A DNA stretch of 12,596 bases, from the NCBI GenBank assembly GCA_021802165.1, contig JAKAAU010000015.1:1-12596 (forward strand). The letters are read 5' to 3'. Origin of the DNA: Thermoplasmata archaeon (lineage in GTDB: Archaea; Thermoplasmatota; Thermoplasmata; Thermoplasmatales; Thermoplasmataceae). Shown one piece after another: positions 5,362 through 12,596 of this stretch. The first letter of the stretch is position 1. Each line of letters begins with the position of its first letter. Both the position numbers and the translations under genes were made by a program. The notes under the pieces are model-generated. The model was not told the DNA's origin. It searched no databases and worked only from the letters and a program-made list of their open reading frames with translations.

Positions 5362-6612
5362 ATGGAAGATTTAGATCCGTTTGATATAGCGCTGGCCCAG
5401 CTAAACAAGGCTGCGAAGGTAATGAAGCTAGACAGTGCAACTGTAGATGTGCTGAGTTCTCCCAAGGAGATTCTCCAGGTGAGTATACCTGTAAAGATGG
5501 ATAACGGCGAGACAAAGGTATTCACCGGATTCAGAGTACATTACAATAATGCAAGGGGGCCAATGAAGGGCGGAATAAGATATTATATAAAAGAAAATCT
5601 ATCAGAGGTAAAGGCTCTATCTGCATGGATGACATGGAAAACAGCACTTCTGGGGCTACCATTCGGCGGTGCCAAGGGTGGAATTATCTGCGATACAAAG
5701 AAGATGAGCAAGAATGAACTTGAAAAATTAAGCAGGGGATACATAGACGCAATTGCTGACTTTATAGGGCCAGAGATTGATGTGCCTGCCCCGGATGTCT
5801 ACACAACCCCACAGATAATGGGATGGATGATGGACGAATATGAAAAGATAGTCAGGCATTCTGCTCCTGGTGTCATCCCAGGAAAGCCACTTACAGTTGG
5901 CGGGTCCCTCGGAAGAGGAGATGCCACAGCAAAAGGCGGAATGTACGTTTTGAGAGAGGGTGCAAAATACAAGGGAATAGACCTGACAAAGGCAAAATAT
6001 GCCATACAGGGCTTCGGAAACGCCGGCCAGTTCGCTGTTAAATTTGTGAATGAAATGTTTCAGGGAAAAGTTGTTGCAGTTTCTGATTCCAGCGGCGGAA
6101 TATACAAGGAAAGCGGAATAGATTACAAGGAACTTCTTGAGCACAAGGAAAAGACAGGAACAGTGGAAAACTTCCCGGGATCCAAGAACATAACAAATGA
6201 GGAGCTTCTGGAATCCGACGTTGATGTACTTATTCCTTCTGCAATAGAGGATCAGCTAACAGGCGAAAATGCATCAAAAGTAAAGGCTAAAATTGTGCTG
6301 GAACTTGCAAACGGTCCTTCAACCCCCGAGGCTGATGAGATATTCTTCAAGAGAGATATTTTACTTCTTCCAGATTTCCTGTCAAACGCAGGAGGAGTTA
6401 CAGTATCGTACTTTGAATGGGTGCAGAACATAACCGGTGATTACTGGACAGAAAATGATGTATACAGCAGGCTTGACCAGAAGATGACTGCAGCAACCAA
6501 GGATGTACTGGATGTACATGAAAAATACAAGACAGACCCGAGGACAGCAGCATACATAATAGCCATACAGAGAGTCGTAGATGCCATGAAGGCAAGAGGA
6601 CTCTTAAATTAA
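5362..6612 (+). CDS. gdhA: glutamate dehydrogenase
   Basis: Reversible oxidative deamination of L-glutamate to 2-oxoglutarate and ammonia with NAD(P)+, the junction of carbon and nitrogen metabolism; usually a cytoplasmic homohexamer. The length of 416 is typical for archaea. The substrate domain has GPMKGGIR (Lys69), the Lys93 region, the catalytic Lys105 in PFGGAKGGI and Asp145 in VPAPDV. The dinucleotide fold carries GFGNAG (217-222), with Asp242 at the end of the second strand in AVSDSSG. No cofactor choice is claimed. LSNAGGVTVSYFEWVQN near the C-terminus is the family signature. The ATG at 5362 is preceded by GGTG (5353-5356); an in-frame stop lies at 5341, so there is no earlier start. 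The promoter is weak: the best TATA-like site is CTTAAAC at 5324-5330. T6 tracts follow the stop. Arginine deiminase nearby also releases ammonia, but the two are not in one operon. Confidence 0.96.
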   Translation: MEDLDPFDIALAQLNKAAKVMKLDSATVDVLSSPKEILQVSIPVKMDNGETKVFTGFRVHYNNARGPMKGGIRYYIKENLSEVKALSAWMTWKTALLGLPFGGAKGGIICDTKKMSKNELEKLSRGYIDAIADFIGPEIDVPAPDVYTTPQIMGWMMDEYEKIVRHSAPGVIPGKPLTVGGSLGRGDATAKGGMYVLREGAKYKGIDLTKAKYAIQGFGNAGQFAVKFVNEMFQGKVVAVSDSSGGIYKESGIDYKELLEHKEKTGTVENFPGSKNITNEELLESDVDVLIPSAIEDQLTGENASKVKAKIVLELANGPSTPEADEIFFKRDILLLPDFLSNAGGVTVSYFEWVQNITGDYWTENDVYSRLDQKMTAATKDVLDVHEKYKTDPRTAAYIIAIQRVVDAMKARGLLN

Positions 6613-6632
6613 TTTTTTGTATTTACTTTTTT
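6613..6632 (+). terminator. T6 tracts after glutamate dehydrogenase
   Basis: Two T6 runs (6613-6618 and 6627-6632) directly follow the gdhA stop and precede the PCNA promoter. They are typical of archaeal intrinsic termination without a hairpin. Confidence 0.5.
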
Positions 6633-6642
6633 GAAAAGAATG

Positions 6643-6653
6643 TTTATAATATA
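6643..6653 (+). promoter_or_regulatory. TATA box of the PCNA gene
   Basis: TTTATAATATA is centred about 26 bases before the ATG at 6674, the classic spacing for a leaderless archaeal message. This also favours the first ATG (6674) over the one three codons later (6683). Confidence 0.6.
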
Positions 6654-6673
6654 CCTATCTATGTCATGATTAT

Positions 6674-7414
6674 ATGACAAGAATGAATATTTCTGTGAAA
6701 AATCTAAAAGATGTAGTAGAAATGCTAAATACCGTGGTTACCGAGTCAAAGTTCAAGATAACTCCATCTGGCATAACCGTCAATGCTGTTGATCCTGCCC
6801 ATGTAGCCATGGTTTCCCTGGAAATCCCGAAAAATGTTTTTGCAGAATATGATGTGGAGGCTGAGGAGGAAATCTCACTTGACCTTGAGAAGGTAAAAAG
6901 CATTTTAAAGCTTGCCTCAAGCAACGATTCCATGGTAATTGTAAAGGACAGGGAAAAATTGAAATTTGAAATAGGGAATATAATAAAGAGCATATCTCTA
7001 CTGGACAATAACCAGATTACAACTCCAAGAGTTCCCCAGATTGTCGCAGAGGATTATGTGGTAATGATCAAGGGAGAATTCGAAAGAGGACTAAGAGCAG
7101 CAGAGGATGTTTCTGATGCAATAAGGCTTACAATGACCCCTGACAATTTTTCTGCCAGGTCAATGTCCGATGCAGATGAAAGTGAAATGATATTACAGAA
7201 GGATATGCTGAAAGAAATCCAGTGCCATGAGACCATAAAATCATCCTATCCACTGGAATACCTTCTGAAATTCATGAGGTCAATATCACCTAGTGAAGAA
7301 ATAAAGCTTTCATTTAAAAGTGATTATCCACTTACCATTGAGTTCAATCTTGGAACTGATTCTCCTGAAAGAATAAAAGGAAGATTTCTCCTGGCACCGA
7401 GAATGGAATCATAA
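6674..7414 (+). CDS. pcn: DNA polymerase sliding clamp (PCNA)
   Basis: Trimeric ring clamp that tethers replicative polymerases, FEN1, ligase and other PIP-box proteins to DNA. The 246-residue length is standard. The first domain contains AVDPAHVAMVSLEIP (38-52), the most conserved PCNA stretch. An acidic segment EYDVEAEEEISLDLEKV (58-74) follows, then the interdomain connector (about 113-126, DNNQITTPRVPQI). The second domain shows the inner-surface basic residues, and the chain ends with FLLAPRMES, the tail next to the PIP-binding pocket. There is no second clamp gene in the window, and a homotrimer as in other euryarchaea is expected. The start at 6674 is supported by the TATA box. The stop (7412-7414) is one base from the 3' end of the convergent tRNA-Arg, so the message must run through the antisense of the tRNA before meeting the T8 run at 7522-7529. 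Confidence 0.95.
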   Translation: MTRMNISVKNLKDVVEMLNTVVTESKFKITPSGITVNAVDPAHVAMVSLEIPKNVFAEYDVEAEEEISLDLEKVKSILKLASSNDSMVIVKDREKLKFEIGNIIKSISLLDNNQITTPRVPQIVAEDYVVMIKGEFERGLRAAEDVSDAIRLTMTPDNFSARSMSDADESEMILQKDMLKEIQCHETIKSSYPLEYLLKFMRSISPSEEIKLSFKSDYPLTIEFNLGTDSPERIKGRFLLAPRMES

Positions 7415-7415
7415 G

Positions 7416-7490
7416 CGGGCACGAGGGGATTTGGACCCCTGATTTACAGCTTAGGAGGCTGTTGCCCTATCCATGCTAGGCCACGTGCCC
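7416..7490 (-). tRNA. tRNA-Arg (CCT)
   Basis: A 75-nt cloverleaf read from 7490 to 7416: acceptor GGGCACG/CGTGCCC fully paired, D stem GCCT/GGGC, anticodon stem ACAGC/GCTGT, loop CTCCTAA with anticodon CCT (7455-7453), variable loop AAATC, T arm AGGGG-TCCAAAT-CCCCT and discriminator G. CCA is not encoded and there is no intron. It reads AGG, an abundant arginine codon in this window. As in the nearby tRNA-Gly, position 55 is C rather than T. The 3' end lies one base from the PCNA stop on the opposite strand. Confidence 0.95.
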
Positions 7491-7521
7491 ATTTCATAGG
7501 TAATTAAACAAAAGCATTTAA

Positions 7522-7529
7522 TTTTTTTT
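7522..7529 (+). terminator. T8 run, probable PCNA terminator beyond the tRNA
   Basis: Eight consecutive T on the plus strand, 107 bases after the PCNA stop, form the first strong U-tract on that strand. On the minus strand, the A5 at 7541-7545 would give a U5 tract just after ribH. Confidence 0.35.
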
Positions 7530-7566
7530 AATTGTGTGCCAAAAATATATTTATTTATGGTCAAAT

Positions 7567-7983
7567 TTACAGTGAATTTATTTCCTTTATCATTTTGACA
7601 CAGCTTTCCATGGCGTCTTTCGCCATATCTATCCTTGCCTCTGCCTGCAATCTGGATTCCCCGGATCCAGAGATACCGAGCGCCACTGGTTTTTCGTATT
7701 CTAGGGACAGATCAGTTATCTTCCTGGCAGCGTTATCCATAATAACCCTGTGGTGGTCTGTTTCTCCACGTATTACGGCACCCAGGGTGACAACACCATC
7801 TATATCGTCCATCTTGAGCAGCTTTTTTATGGCAAGAGGCATATCAAATGTGCCCGGTACCCTGAAAATCCTGGCAACCTCAACTCCGAGGAATTTTGCA
7901 TGATCTACTGCCCGCTCCATCATCATCTCTGTTATATCAAAGTTAAATTCCGCAACAACTATTCCAACTCTTATTTTTTCCAT
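7567..7983 (-). CDS. ribH: 6,7-dimethyl-8-ribityllumazine synthase
   Basis: Condenses 5-amino-6-ribitylamino-uracil with 3,4-dihydroxy-2-butanone 4-phosphate to form 6,7-dimethyl-8-ribityllumazine, the penultimate step of riboflavin synthesis. The 138-residue length is typical. Key sites: Phe13 in AEFNFDIT, which stacks on the pyrimidine; the phosphate/ribityl site around VPGTFDMPL (42-50); and GAVIRGETDHH (68-78), whose His77 is the catalytic base. The GSGES (106-110) and QAEARID (113-119, Arg117 for phosphate) regions complete the site. The family usually forms pentamers or 60-mers. It is the last gene of the minus-strand ribB-ribC-ribH run, 8 bases after ribC, and has no promoter of its own. 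Its relative ribC next door shares the fold. Confidence 0.95.
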   Translation of the reverse strand: MEKIRVGIVVAEFNFDITEMMMERAVDHAKFLGVEVARIFRVPGTFDMPLAIKKLLKMDDIDGVVTLGAVIRGETDHHRVIMDNAARKITDLSLEYEKPVALGISGSGESRLQAEARIDMAKDAMESCVKMIKEINSL

Positions 7984-7991
7984 ATTATCAC

Positions 7992-9157
<1,166 letters not shown>

Positions 9158-9171
9158 ACAGGGGAATTGCC

Positions 9172-9184
9172 CTAATATATTTAA
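9172..9184 (-). promoter_or_regulatory. core promoter of the ribB-ribC-ribH operon
   Basis: On the minus strand TTAAATATATTAG is centred about 23 bases before the ribB ATG. The TATATTAG part is identical in the arfC promoter. Just below it, GGGCAATTCCCC (9161-9172) is a near-perfect dyad that could add to control. Confidence 0.5.
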
Positions 9185-9186
9185 TA

Positions 9187-9205
9187 TTTTAGTATCTACT
9201 CAAAA
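9187..9205. promoter_or_regulatory. candidate riboflavin operator, ribB copy
   Basis: TTTTAGTATCTACTCAAAA on the plus strand contains the inverted repeat AGTA-TC-TACT framed by T4 and A4. It shares TTTTAGTA-N4-CTCAAAA with the site upstream of arfC. It ends 29 bases before the ribB start, directly upstream of the TATA region, and spans the amidohydrolase stop codon (9196-9198). A position abutting the core promoter suits a repressor or an activator. RbkR, the archaeal riboflavin kinase/regulator, is a natural candidate, but no rbkR gene is in the window. Confidence 0.5.
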
Positions 9206-10203
9206 ATATGTATAATAGAGGACCTGAAATAATGTTTCTTCGTTACGATCTGGTATTCATTGATTAGCTGGTTTTTAAAAAATATATAGGCTTCTTTAAT
9301 ACTAACTCCATTTTTTTCCAGTAATTTTCTCGGATTGTCTATTGCAAATTTAAGTATATCAGACGGGTTAATGTACGTGCTGAAGCGTTGATACCTGTAA
9401 AGGAAATCCATCTCGCTGAACATATCCGGCTCCGTTATAAACACATTATCTGTGCCCATCATTACTTCAATGCCTGATTTAATAAATCTTCCATAATCCG
9501 GCCGCTTTCCATAAAAAATATTCGATCGCGGAGTTATTGCTACAGGGATTCCAGTTTTTCCAAGTAAATTAAGATCATTATCATCTGCCTCTATCCCGTG
9601 TACCAGGAAAGATGGTTTAAGATCCAGAATTCTTTCAATATCCTCTCTTTTGTTCTCACTGAAATGAAGGGCAAATATTTTTCCCCTCCGTCTGGTTTCA
9701 ACAGATGCCTTCATTGCATCTTCATAATCAATATCTGAAATAGAACTTAGTGCAATTCCATCGGAAGTATCCAGAATATCTTCAAGGGGGTCACTGCCGT
9801 AGGGTCTTCCCAGTACAACAGGCCGTATATGCCGCGGTTTAGATTTTCTGATAAGCTTATTCCCATTCAGGCCGCCCTCCCTGAAATCAATATATGAGCC
9901 TGTTCCATTTTTCCACATAAACCTGTTAGAATTCCTGATTCCTTCTATAATTGAATCTTCACCAGCATGTTCGAGCATCCTGTGTTTGAGCCCCCCGGGG
10001 CCAACTATGTCCGGCAGTGTGCCGGAGGGTTCGTCACCGATGAATGAATCACCCACATGTGTATGTGCATTTATAGGCACTGGTATAAGGGTCCCGTAAA
10101 GCCCATCATTTGCAATACCTGCTTTGAACAAAGGCACTCCGGAGAGATCAATAGTCCCGTGCCTTAATTTTCCATTGAAATATATATGACCGCTGACCTT
10201 CAT
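9196..10203 (-). CDS. amidohydrolase-superfamily protein of the deaminase type, next to riboflavin genes
   Basis: A 335-residue TIM-barrel hydrolase of the COG0402 type (cytosine/guanine/SAH deaminases), short compared with the usual 400 or so. All metal and catalytic positions are visible: His47 and His49 in NAHTHVGD, His180 and Glu183 in ALHFSE (the HxxE of single-zinc deaminases), His202 in LVHG and Asp252 in GTDN. TPRSN (225-229) matches the substrate loop P-x-SN of that group, and a small N-terminal beta-sandwich strand (about 1-40) precedes the barrel. The exact substrate is unknown. Lying between ribB and arfC, it could deaminate the pyrimidine intermediate of riboflavin synthesis; next to adenosylhomocysteinase it could instead act on SAH or 5'-deoxyadenosine. 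Formamide hydrolysis is a third option. The start at 10203 has a TATA-like GGTATACC about 30 bases upstream. Confidence 0.85.
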   Translation of the reverse strand: MKVSGHIYFNGKLRHGTIDLSGVPLFKAGIANDGLYGTLIPVPINAHTHVGDSFIGDEPSGTLPDIVGPGGLKHRMLEHAGEDSIIEGIRNSNRFMWKNGTGSYIDFREGGLNGNKLIRKSKPRHIRPVVLGRPYGSDPLEDILDTSDGIALSSISDIDYEDAMKASVETRRRGKIFALHFSENKREDIERILDLKPSFLVHGIEADDNDLNLLGKTGIPVAITPRSNIFYGKRPDYGRFIKSGIEVMMGTDNVFITEPDMFSEMDFLYRYQRFSTYINPSDILKFAIDNPRKLLEKNGVSIKEAYIFFKNQLINEYQIVTKKHYFRSSIIHIFE

Positions 10204-10274
10204 AAACCCACTTCCATTGCATTATTCTGGTATACCTACTTTTTCTATATTGTTAACAGTTATAAATACTTATT

Positions 10275-10293
10275 TTTTAGTAGTATCTCAAAA
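10275..10293. promoter_or_regulatory. candidate riboflavin operator, arfC copy
   Basis: TTTTAGTAGTATCTCAAAA matches the ribB site at 15 of 19 positions when both are read on the plus strand; only the central four bases differ. Read in each gene's own direction the two also align with one base of shift, as expected for a quasi-palindrome. It ends 28 bases before the arfC ATG at 10322, against 29 for ribB, and the TATATTAG core follows in both. Confidence 0.5.
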
Positions 10294-10297
10294 TTGT

Positions 10298-10305
10298 TAT
10301 ATTAG
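10298..10305 (+). promoter_or_regulatory. core promoter of arfC-ahcY
   Basis: TATATTAG is centred about 21 bases before the ATG at 10322, suiting a leaderless message, and is identical to eight bases of the ribB promoter. It places the start at 10322 and argues against the in-frame ATG at 10217. Confidence 0.45.
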
Positions 10306-10321
10306 AACATTATTAACCTAT

Positions 10322-10891
10322 ATGCTTCCAAGGGTAACAATAAACGTTGCTATGTCTTTGAACGGGAAAATATCATCAGAAAGTGGGCGCTATAATATTT
10401 CTGACGCAGATGATATGGAGAGGGTAATTTCGCTAAGGAAATCCGTTGACGCTGTGCTTATTGGTGCAAATACCGTTATTGTGGATGACCCTGTTCTCCG
10501 CTATTCCAAATGCAGAATAATCCTTGACGGCGAATTCAAGTTATCGGACAGTTATAAAATCTTTGATGGCAGTGTGAAAACTTATATAGTGTCCAGGAAA
10601 AATAAACACATAAACAATGCCCAGACAGTTACTGTAAACGACACCGGGATAACGGGAATAATGGAAAAATTATACTCATTTGGAATAAAATCCGTACTGG
10701 TGGAGGGCGGTGTACAGGTTATAAATGAATTCCTTGACTCTAATTTATTCGACCAGTTTTTTATATATATCAATCCGGGGCTTATCCTGTCAGGCAAATC
10801 CCTGTTTCCAGCCATGGACAAAAAAATGGAATATACTGTGGATGAATGTGGCAGGGGAATTCTTTTAAGCATCAAAAGTATACACATATGA
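10322..10891 (+). CDS. arfC: 2,5-diamino-6-ribosylamino-pyrimidinone 5'-phosphate reductase
   Basis: NAD(P)H-dependent reduction of the ribosyl side chain of the 2,5-diamino-pyrimidinone phosphate to ribityl, an early riboflavin step; in archaea and fungi it precedes deamination. The 189-residue protein is the RibD C-terminal (RIB7/dihydrofolate-reductase-like) domain alone, without a deaminase domain. It starts PRVTINVAMSLNGKIS (3-18). DAVLIGANTVIVDDP (43-57) is the cofactor and substrate signature, and SVLVEGGVQVINEFL (124-138) the second glycine motif. The ATG at 10322 is chosen because homologues begin exactly at this segment and the TATA box sits 21 bases before it; the frame is open up to 10217 but encodes an unrelated hydrophobic stretch. 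It is shorter than the well-studied methanogen enzyme. The stop overlaps the ahcY start by 4 bases. Confidence 0.9.
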   Translation: MLPRVTINVAMSLNGKISSESGRYNISDADDMERVISLRKSVDAVLIGANTVIVDDPVLRYSKCRIILDGEFKLSDSYKIFDGSVKTYIVSRKNKHINNAQTVTVNDTGITGIMEKLYSFGIKSVLVEGGVQVINEFLDSNLFDQFFIYINPGLILSGKSLFPAMDKKMEYTVDECGRGILLSIKSIHI

Positions 10892-12123
10892 TTATAATGG
10901 AAAGCAATGGATTTTTAAGATTAAAGTGGGCAAGAGATCATATGCCTGTATCTGCAAGTATAAGGGAACGCTTTTTGAGGGAAAAACCATTTAAGGGCAT
11001 AAAAATAGCCATGGCATTGCACGTTGAGGCTAAAACAGGAATATTTGCACTTCTACTATCTGAAGGGGGTGCAGAGGTAAGGCTTGCATCATGCAACCCC
11101 CTGAGCTCTGATGATAGTGTTGTTGATTCACTCAGGAAGGATTATAATTATATGGTATACGCAAAAAAGGGGGAAACAGAAACAGAATATTATGACAATA
11201 TCAAGAAAACTGTTGAGATTGCGCCAGATATTATAATCGATGATGGTGGAGACCTCACAAATCTGGTCGCATCTGACCCAAATCTTGTAAAAAATGTAAT
11301 CGGTGGGAATGAGGAGACCACAACAGGAGTCGTAAGGCTCAAGGCAATGGAAAAGGCCGGAGCCCTGAAATTCCCCATGTTTGATGTGAACGATGCACAG
11401 ATGAAGCATTTCTTTGACAACAGGTATGGTTCCGGGCAGAGTGCCCTGGACGGATTTATGAACGCAACAAACATTCTGATAGCAGGAAAAAATGCCCTTG
11501 TAGCAGGCTACGGCTACGTAGGAAAGGGAGTTGCAATGAGGCTGAAGGGGATGGGTGCAAGGGTAACAGTTACAGAGGTTGACCCTGTAAAGGCCATAGA
11601 GGCAGTCATGGATGGTTTCAACGTTGATCGCATGAATAGCGCTATCAGGGATGCTGACCTTCTATTCACAGCCACAGGCATGAAAAATGTAGTTAGCTAT
11701 GATGATATGCTTGTTGCCAAAAAAGGAATAATAATGGGAAATGTTGGGCATTTCAACAATGAGATTGATTACTCCTCACTGGAGAAAAGAAATACAGAAA
11801 AGGTACAGGTAAGGAATCTTGTGACAGAATACAGGCTTGAGAATGGGAATACAGTAGATCTGATATCTGATGGAAGGCTTTTAAACCTTGCCGCAGGCCA
11901 GGGCCATCCAGTTGAAATTATGGATCTGAGCTTCGCACTTCAGGCCCTGACAGCAGAATATATAGTAAAGCACAGAGAAAATCTGTCAAACAAGGTATAC
12001 CCGGTACCTGAAGAGATCGATTATGAGGTTGCAAAAATTGCACTGGAATCAATGAATTTTAAAATAGATAGCTATACAGAGGATCAGCTGAAATATCTTA
12101 ACAGCTATCAGGAAGGGACATAG
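10888..12123 (+). CDS. ahcY: adenosylhomocysteinase (S-adenosylhomocysteine hydrolase)
   Basis: Reversible NAD+-dependent hydrolysis of S-adenosylhomocysteine to homocysteine and adenosine, removing the inhibitory product of methyltransferases. Some methanogen homologues instead act on S-inosylhomocysteine. The 411-residue protein has LHVEAKT (His45 at the substrate site), DDGGDL (118-123), GGNEETTTG (139-147), NDAQMKHFFDNRYG with Lys173, Asp177 and Asn178, the NAD motif GYGYVGKG (207-214), GNVGHFNNEID (His288) and AAGQGHPVEIMD (His340). As in most archaeal forms, the C-terminal Lys-Tyr tail of the eukaryotic enzyme is not evident. The start at 10888 is taken because its ATGA overlaps the arfC stop, implying coupled translation; the ATG at 10897 is possible, and the one at 10846 would lie inside arfC. 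A methylation-cycle gene joined to a riboflavin gene is an uncommon pairing. Confidence 0.94.
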   Translation: MIIMESNGFLRLKWARDHMPVSASIRERFLREKPFKGIKIAMALHVEAKTGIFALLLSEGGAEVRLASCNPLSSDDSVVDSLRKDYNYMVYAKKGETETEYYDNIKKTVEIAPDIIIDDGGDLTNLVASDPNLVKNVIGGNEETTTGVVRLKAMEKAGALKFPMFDVNDAQMKHFFDNRYGSGQSALDGFMNATNILIAGKNALVAGYGYVGKGVAMRLKGMGARVTVTEVDPVKAIEAVMDGFNVDRMNSAIRDADLLFTATGMKNVVSYDDMLVAKKGIIMGNVGHFNNEIDYSSLEKRNTEKVQVRNLVTEYRLENGNTVDLISDGRLLNLAAGQGHPVEIMDLSFALQALTAEYIVKHRENLSNKVYPVPEEIDYEVAKIALESMNFKIDSYTEDQLKYLNSYQEGT

Positions 12124-12126
12124 ATT

Positions 12127-12135
12127 TTTATATAA
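12127..12135 (+). promoter_or_regulatory. TATA box of the FAH-family gene
   Basis: TTTATATAA is centred about 22 bases before the ATG at 12153, immediately after the ahcY stop. It indicates a separate promoter in the 29-base gap. Confidence 0.5.
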
Positions 12136-12152
12136 TTTTCATATTTATCCAT

Positions 12153-12596
12153 ATGAAAATAGCTGCAGTTAATATAAACGGACAGAGGCATCTGGCACTG
12201 TATAACAATGGAGGGCTGGCGCTTCTTGATGATTACGGTATTAAAACAACCGAAATTTCGTCTCTTTCTGGTGATGATTTTAAAAAGATTCATGATATAA
12301 ATGACTTTAAGGATTATGATTTTTCATTTGAATCAATCATAGATGAAAGATCAACACTTATGTGCATAGGCCTTAATTATAAGAGCCATGTTTCAGAGCA
12401 TGAGGGCGGCAAGGTACCTGAAACACCGGTAGTTTTCACCAAATCAAATAATACATTCGCCGGCAGTGGTGCAACAGTTGAGGCAGGAAACGGAATGAAG
12501 GTTGATTACGAGGGAGAACTCTGCGTAATGATCGGTAAGATGGCAAGGAATGTTCCGGAAAAGGATGCCCTGGACTATGTACTTGGTTATTTTGTG
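12153..12596 (+). CDS. fumarylacetoacetate hydrolase family protein, 3' end missing
   Basis: 148 codons are open to the window edge; the full protein is probably about 230-300 residues. After a short N-terminal beta region, CIGLNYKSHVSEHEG (71-85) contains the NYxxHxxE motif with His79 and Glu82. VDYEGELCVMIGK (117-129) gives two of the three metal ligands, Glu120 and Glu122; the third Asp lies beyond the edge. The family cleaves or dehydrates 2-keto acids with Mg2+: acylpyruvate hydrolases, 2-keto-3-deoxy-sugar-acid dehydratases (as in archaeal pentose oxidation) and oxaloacetate tautomerases. The substrate cannot be chosen from this fragment. The start ATG at 12153 has a TATA box at about -22 (12127-12135), so it is probably leaderless and independent of ahcY, whose stop is 29 bases upstream. 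Confidence 0.88.
   Translation, partial: MKIAAVNINGQRHLALYNNGGLALLDDYGIKTTEISSLSGDDFKKIHDINDFKDYDFSFESIIDERSTLMCIGLNYKSHVSEHEGGKVPETPVVFTKSNNTFAGSGATVEAGNGMKVDYEGELCVMIGKMARNVPEKDALDYVLGYFV

Noticed and set aside
5728..6144. 138-codon minus-strand frame inside glutamate dehydrogenase, with similar ones inside arcA, pcn, ribH, ribC, ribB and ahcY
   Set aside because: These are shadows of strongly conserved genes on the other strand, with no promoter or homology sense.
9158..9186. FMN riboswitch before ribB
   Set aside because: Only 29 bases separate the operator from the ATG, the message is probably leaderless, and no RFN-type conserved structure is present.
10228..10246. Third operator copy (GGTATACCTACTTTTTC) before the amidohydrolase
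   Set aside because: Only GTAT and CTACT match the ribB site, and gaps are needed to align them; too weak to count as the same element.
10217..10321. N-terminal extension of arfC from the ATG at 10217
   Set aside because: It encodes a hydrophobic stretch unlike the family and covers the operator and TATA region. Homologues begin at MLPRVTINVAM.
10846..10887. Start of ahcY at 10846
   Set aside because: It would overlap arfC by 46 bases; the ATGA overlap at 10888 and family length favour the later start.

Overview
This window looks like chromosomal core sequence from an archaeon of the Thermoplasmata, most likely an acidophilic Thermoplasmatales member (Ferroplasma/Picrophilus/Thermoplasma/Cuniculiplasma type). 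The reasons are archaeal-only genes (Nmd3, eS1, PCNA, archaeal riboflavin synthase RibC, a DUF2250-like regulator), a CAU tRNA gene with a bulge-helix-bulge intron, AT-rich composition with AGA/AGG/ATA-rich codons, and TATA boxes 20-30 bases before many start codons, which implies mostly leaderless transcripts. The genus is an inference; I cannot run a search. No IS element, CRISPR array, prophage or plasmid gene is visible, and no gene-free stretch exceeds 300 bases.

Layout. 1-957: the 3' part of an Nmd3-like ribosome factor. 990-2237: arginine deiminase. 2430-3158: ribosomal protein eS1 followed after 10 bases by intron-containing tRNA-Met(CAT). 3271-4403 (minus): two overlapping paralogous five-helix membrane proteins. 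4474-4546 (minus): tRNA-Gly(CCC). 4745-5233 (minus): a DUF2250-like winged-helix protein, divergent from glutamate dehydrogenase (5362-6612). 6674-7414: PCNA, ending one base from a convergent tRNA-Arg(CCT) (7416-7490).

7567-10203 (minus) reads amidohydrolase, ribB, ribC, ribH. Diverging from it are arfC (10322-10891) and adenosylhomocysteinase (10888-12123), which overlap by 4 bases. A fumarylacetoacetate-hydrolase-family gene (from 12153) runs off the right edge.

The most interesting part is the riboflavin region. RibB makes the four-carbon unit, ArfC reduces the pyrimidine intermediate, RibH makes lumazine and the archaeal RibC makes riboflavin. The promoters of ribB and arfC share a gapped 19-base element (TTTTAGTA-N4-CTCAAAA) at almost the same distance from their start codons, plus an identical TATATTAG core: a candidate operator for co-regulation, perhaps by the archaeal regulator RbkR. 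The amidohydrolase between them carries the full ligand set of the deaminating branch of its superfamily (HxH, HxxE, H, D). That makes it a candidate for the pyrimidine deaminase which, to my knowledge, is unassigned in the archaeal pathway. The rival reading is an adenosine/SAH-type deaminase working with the adjacent adenosylhomocysteinase.
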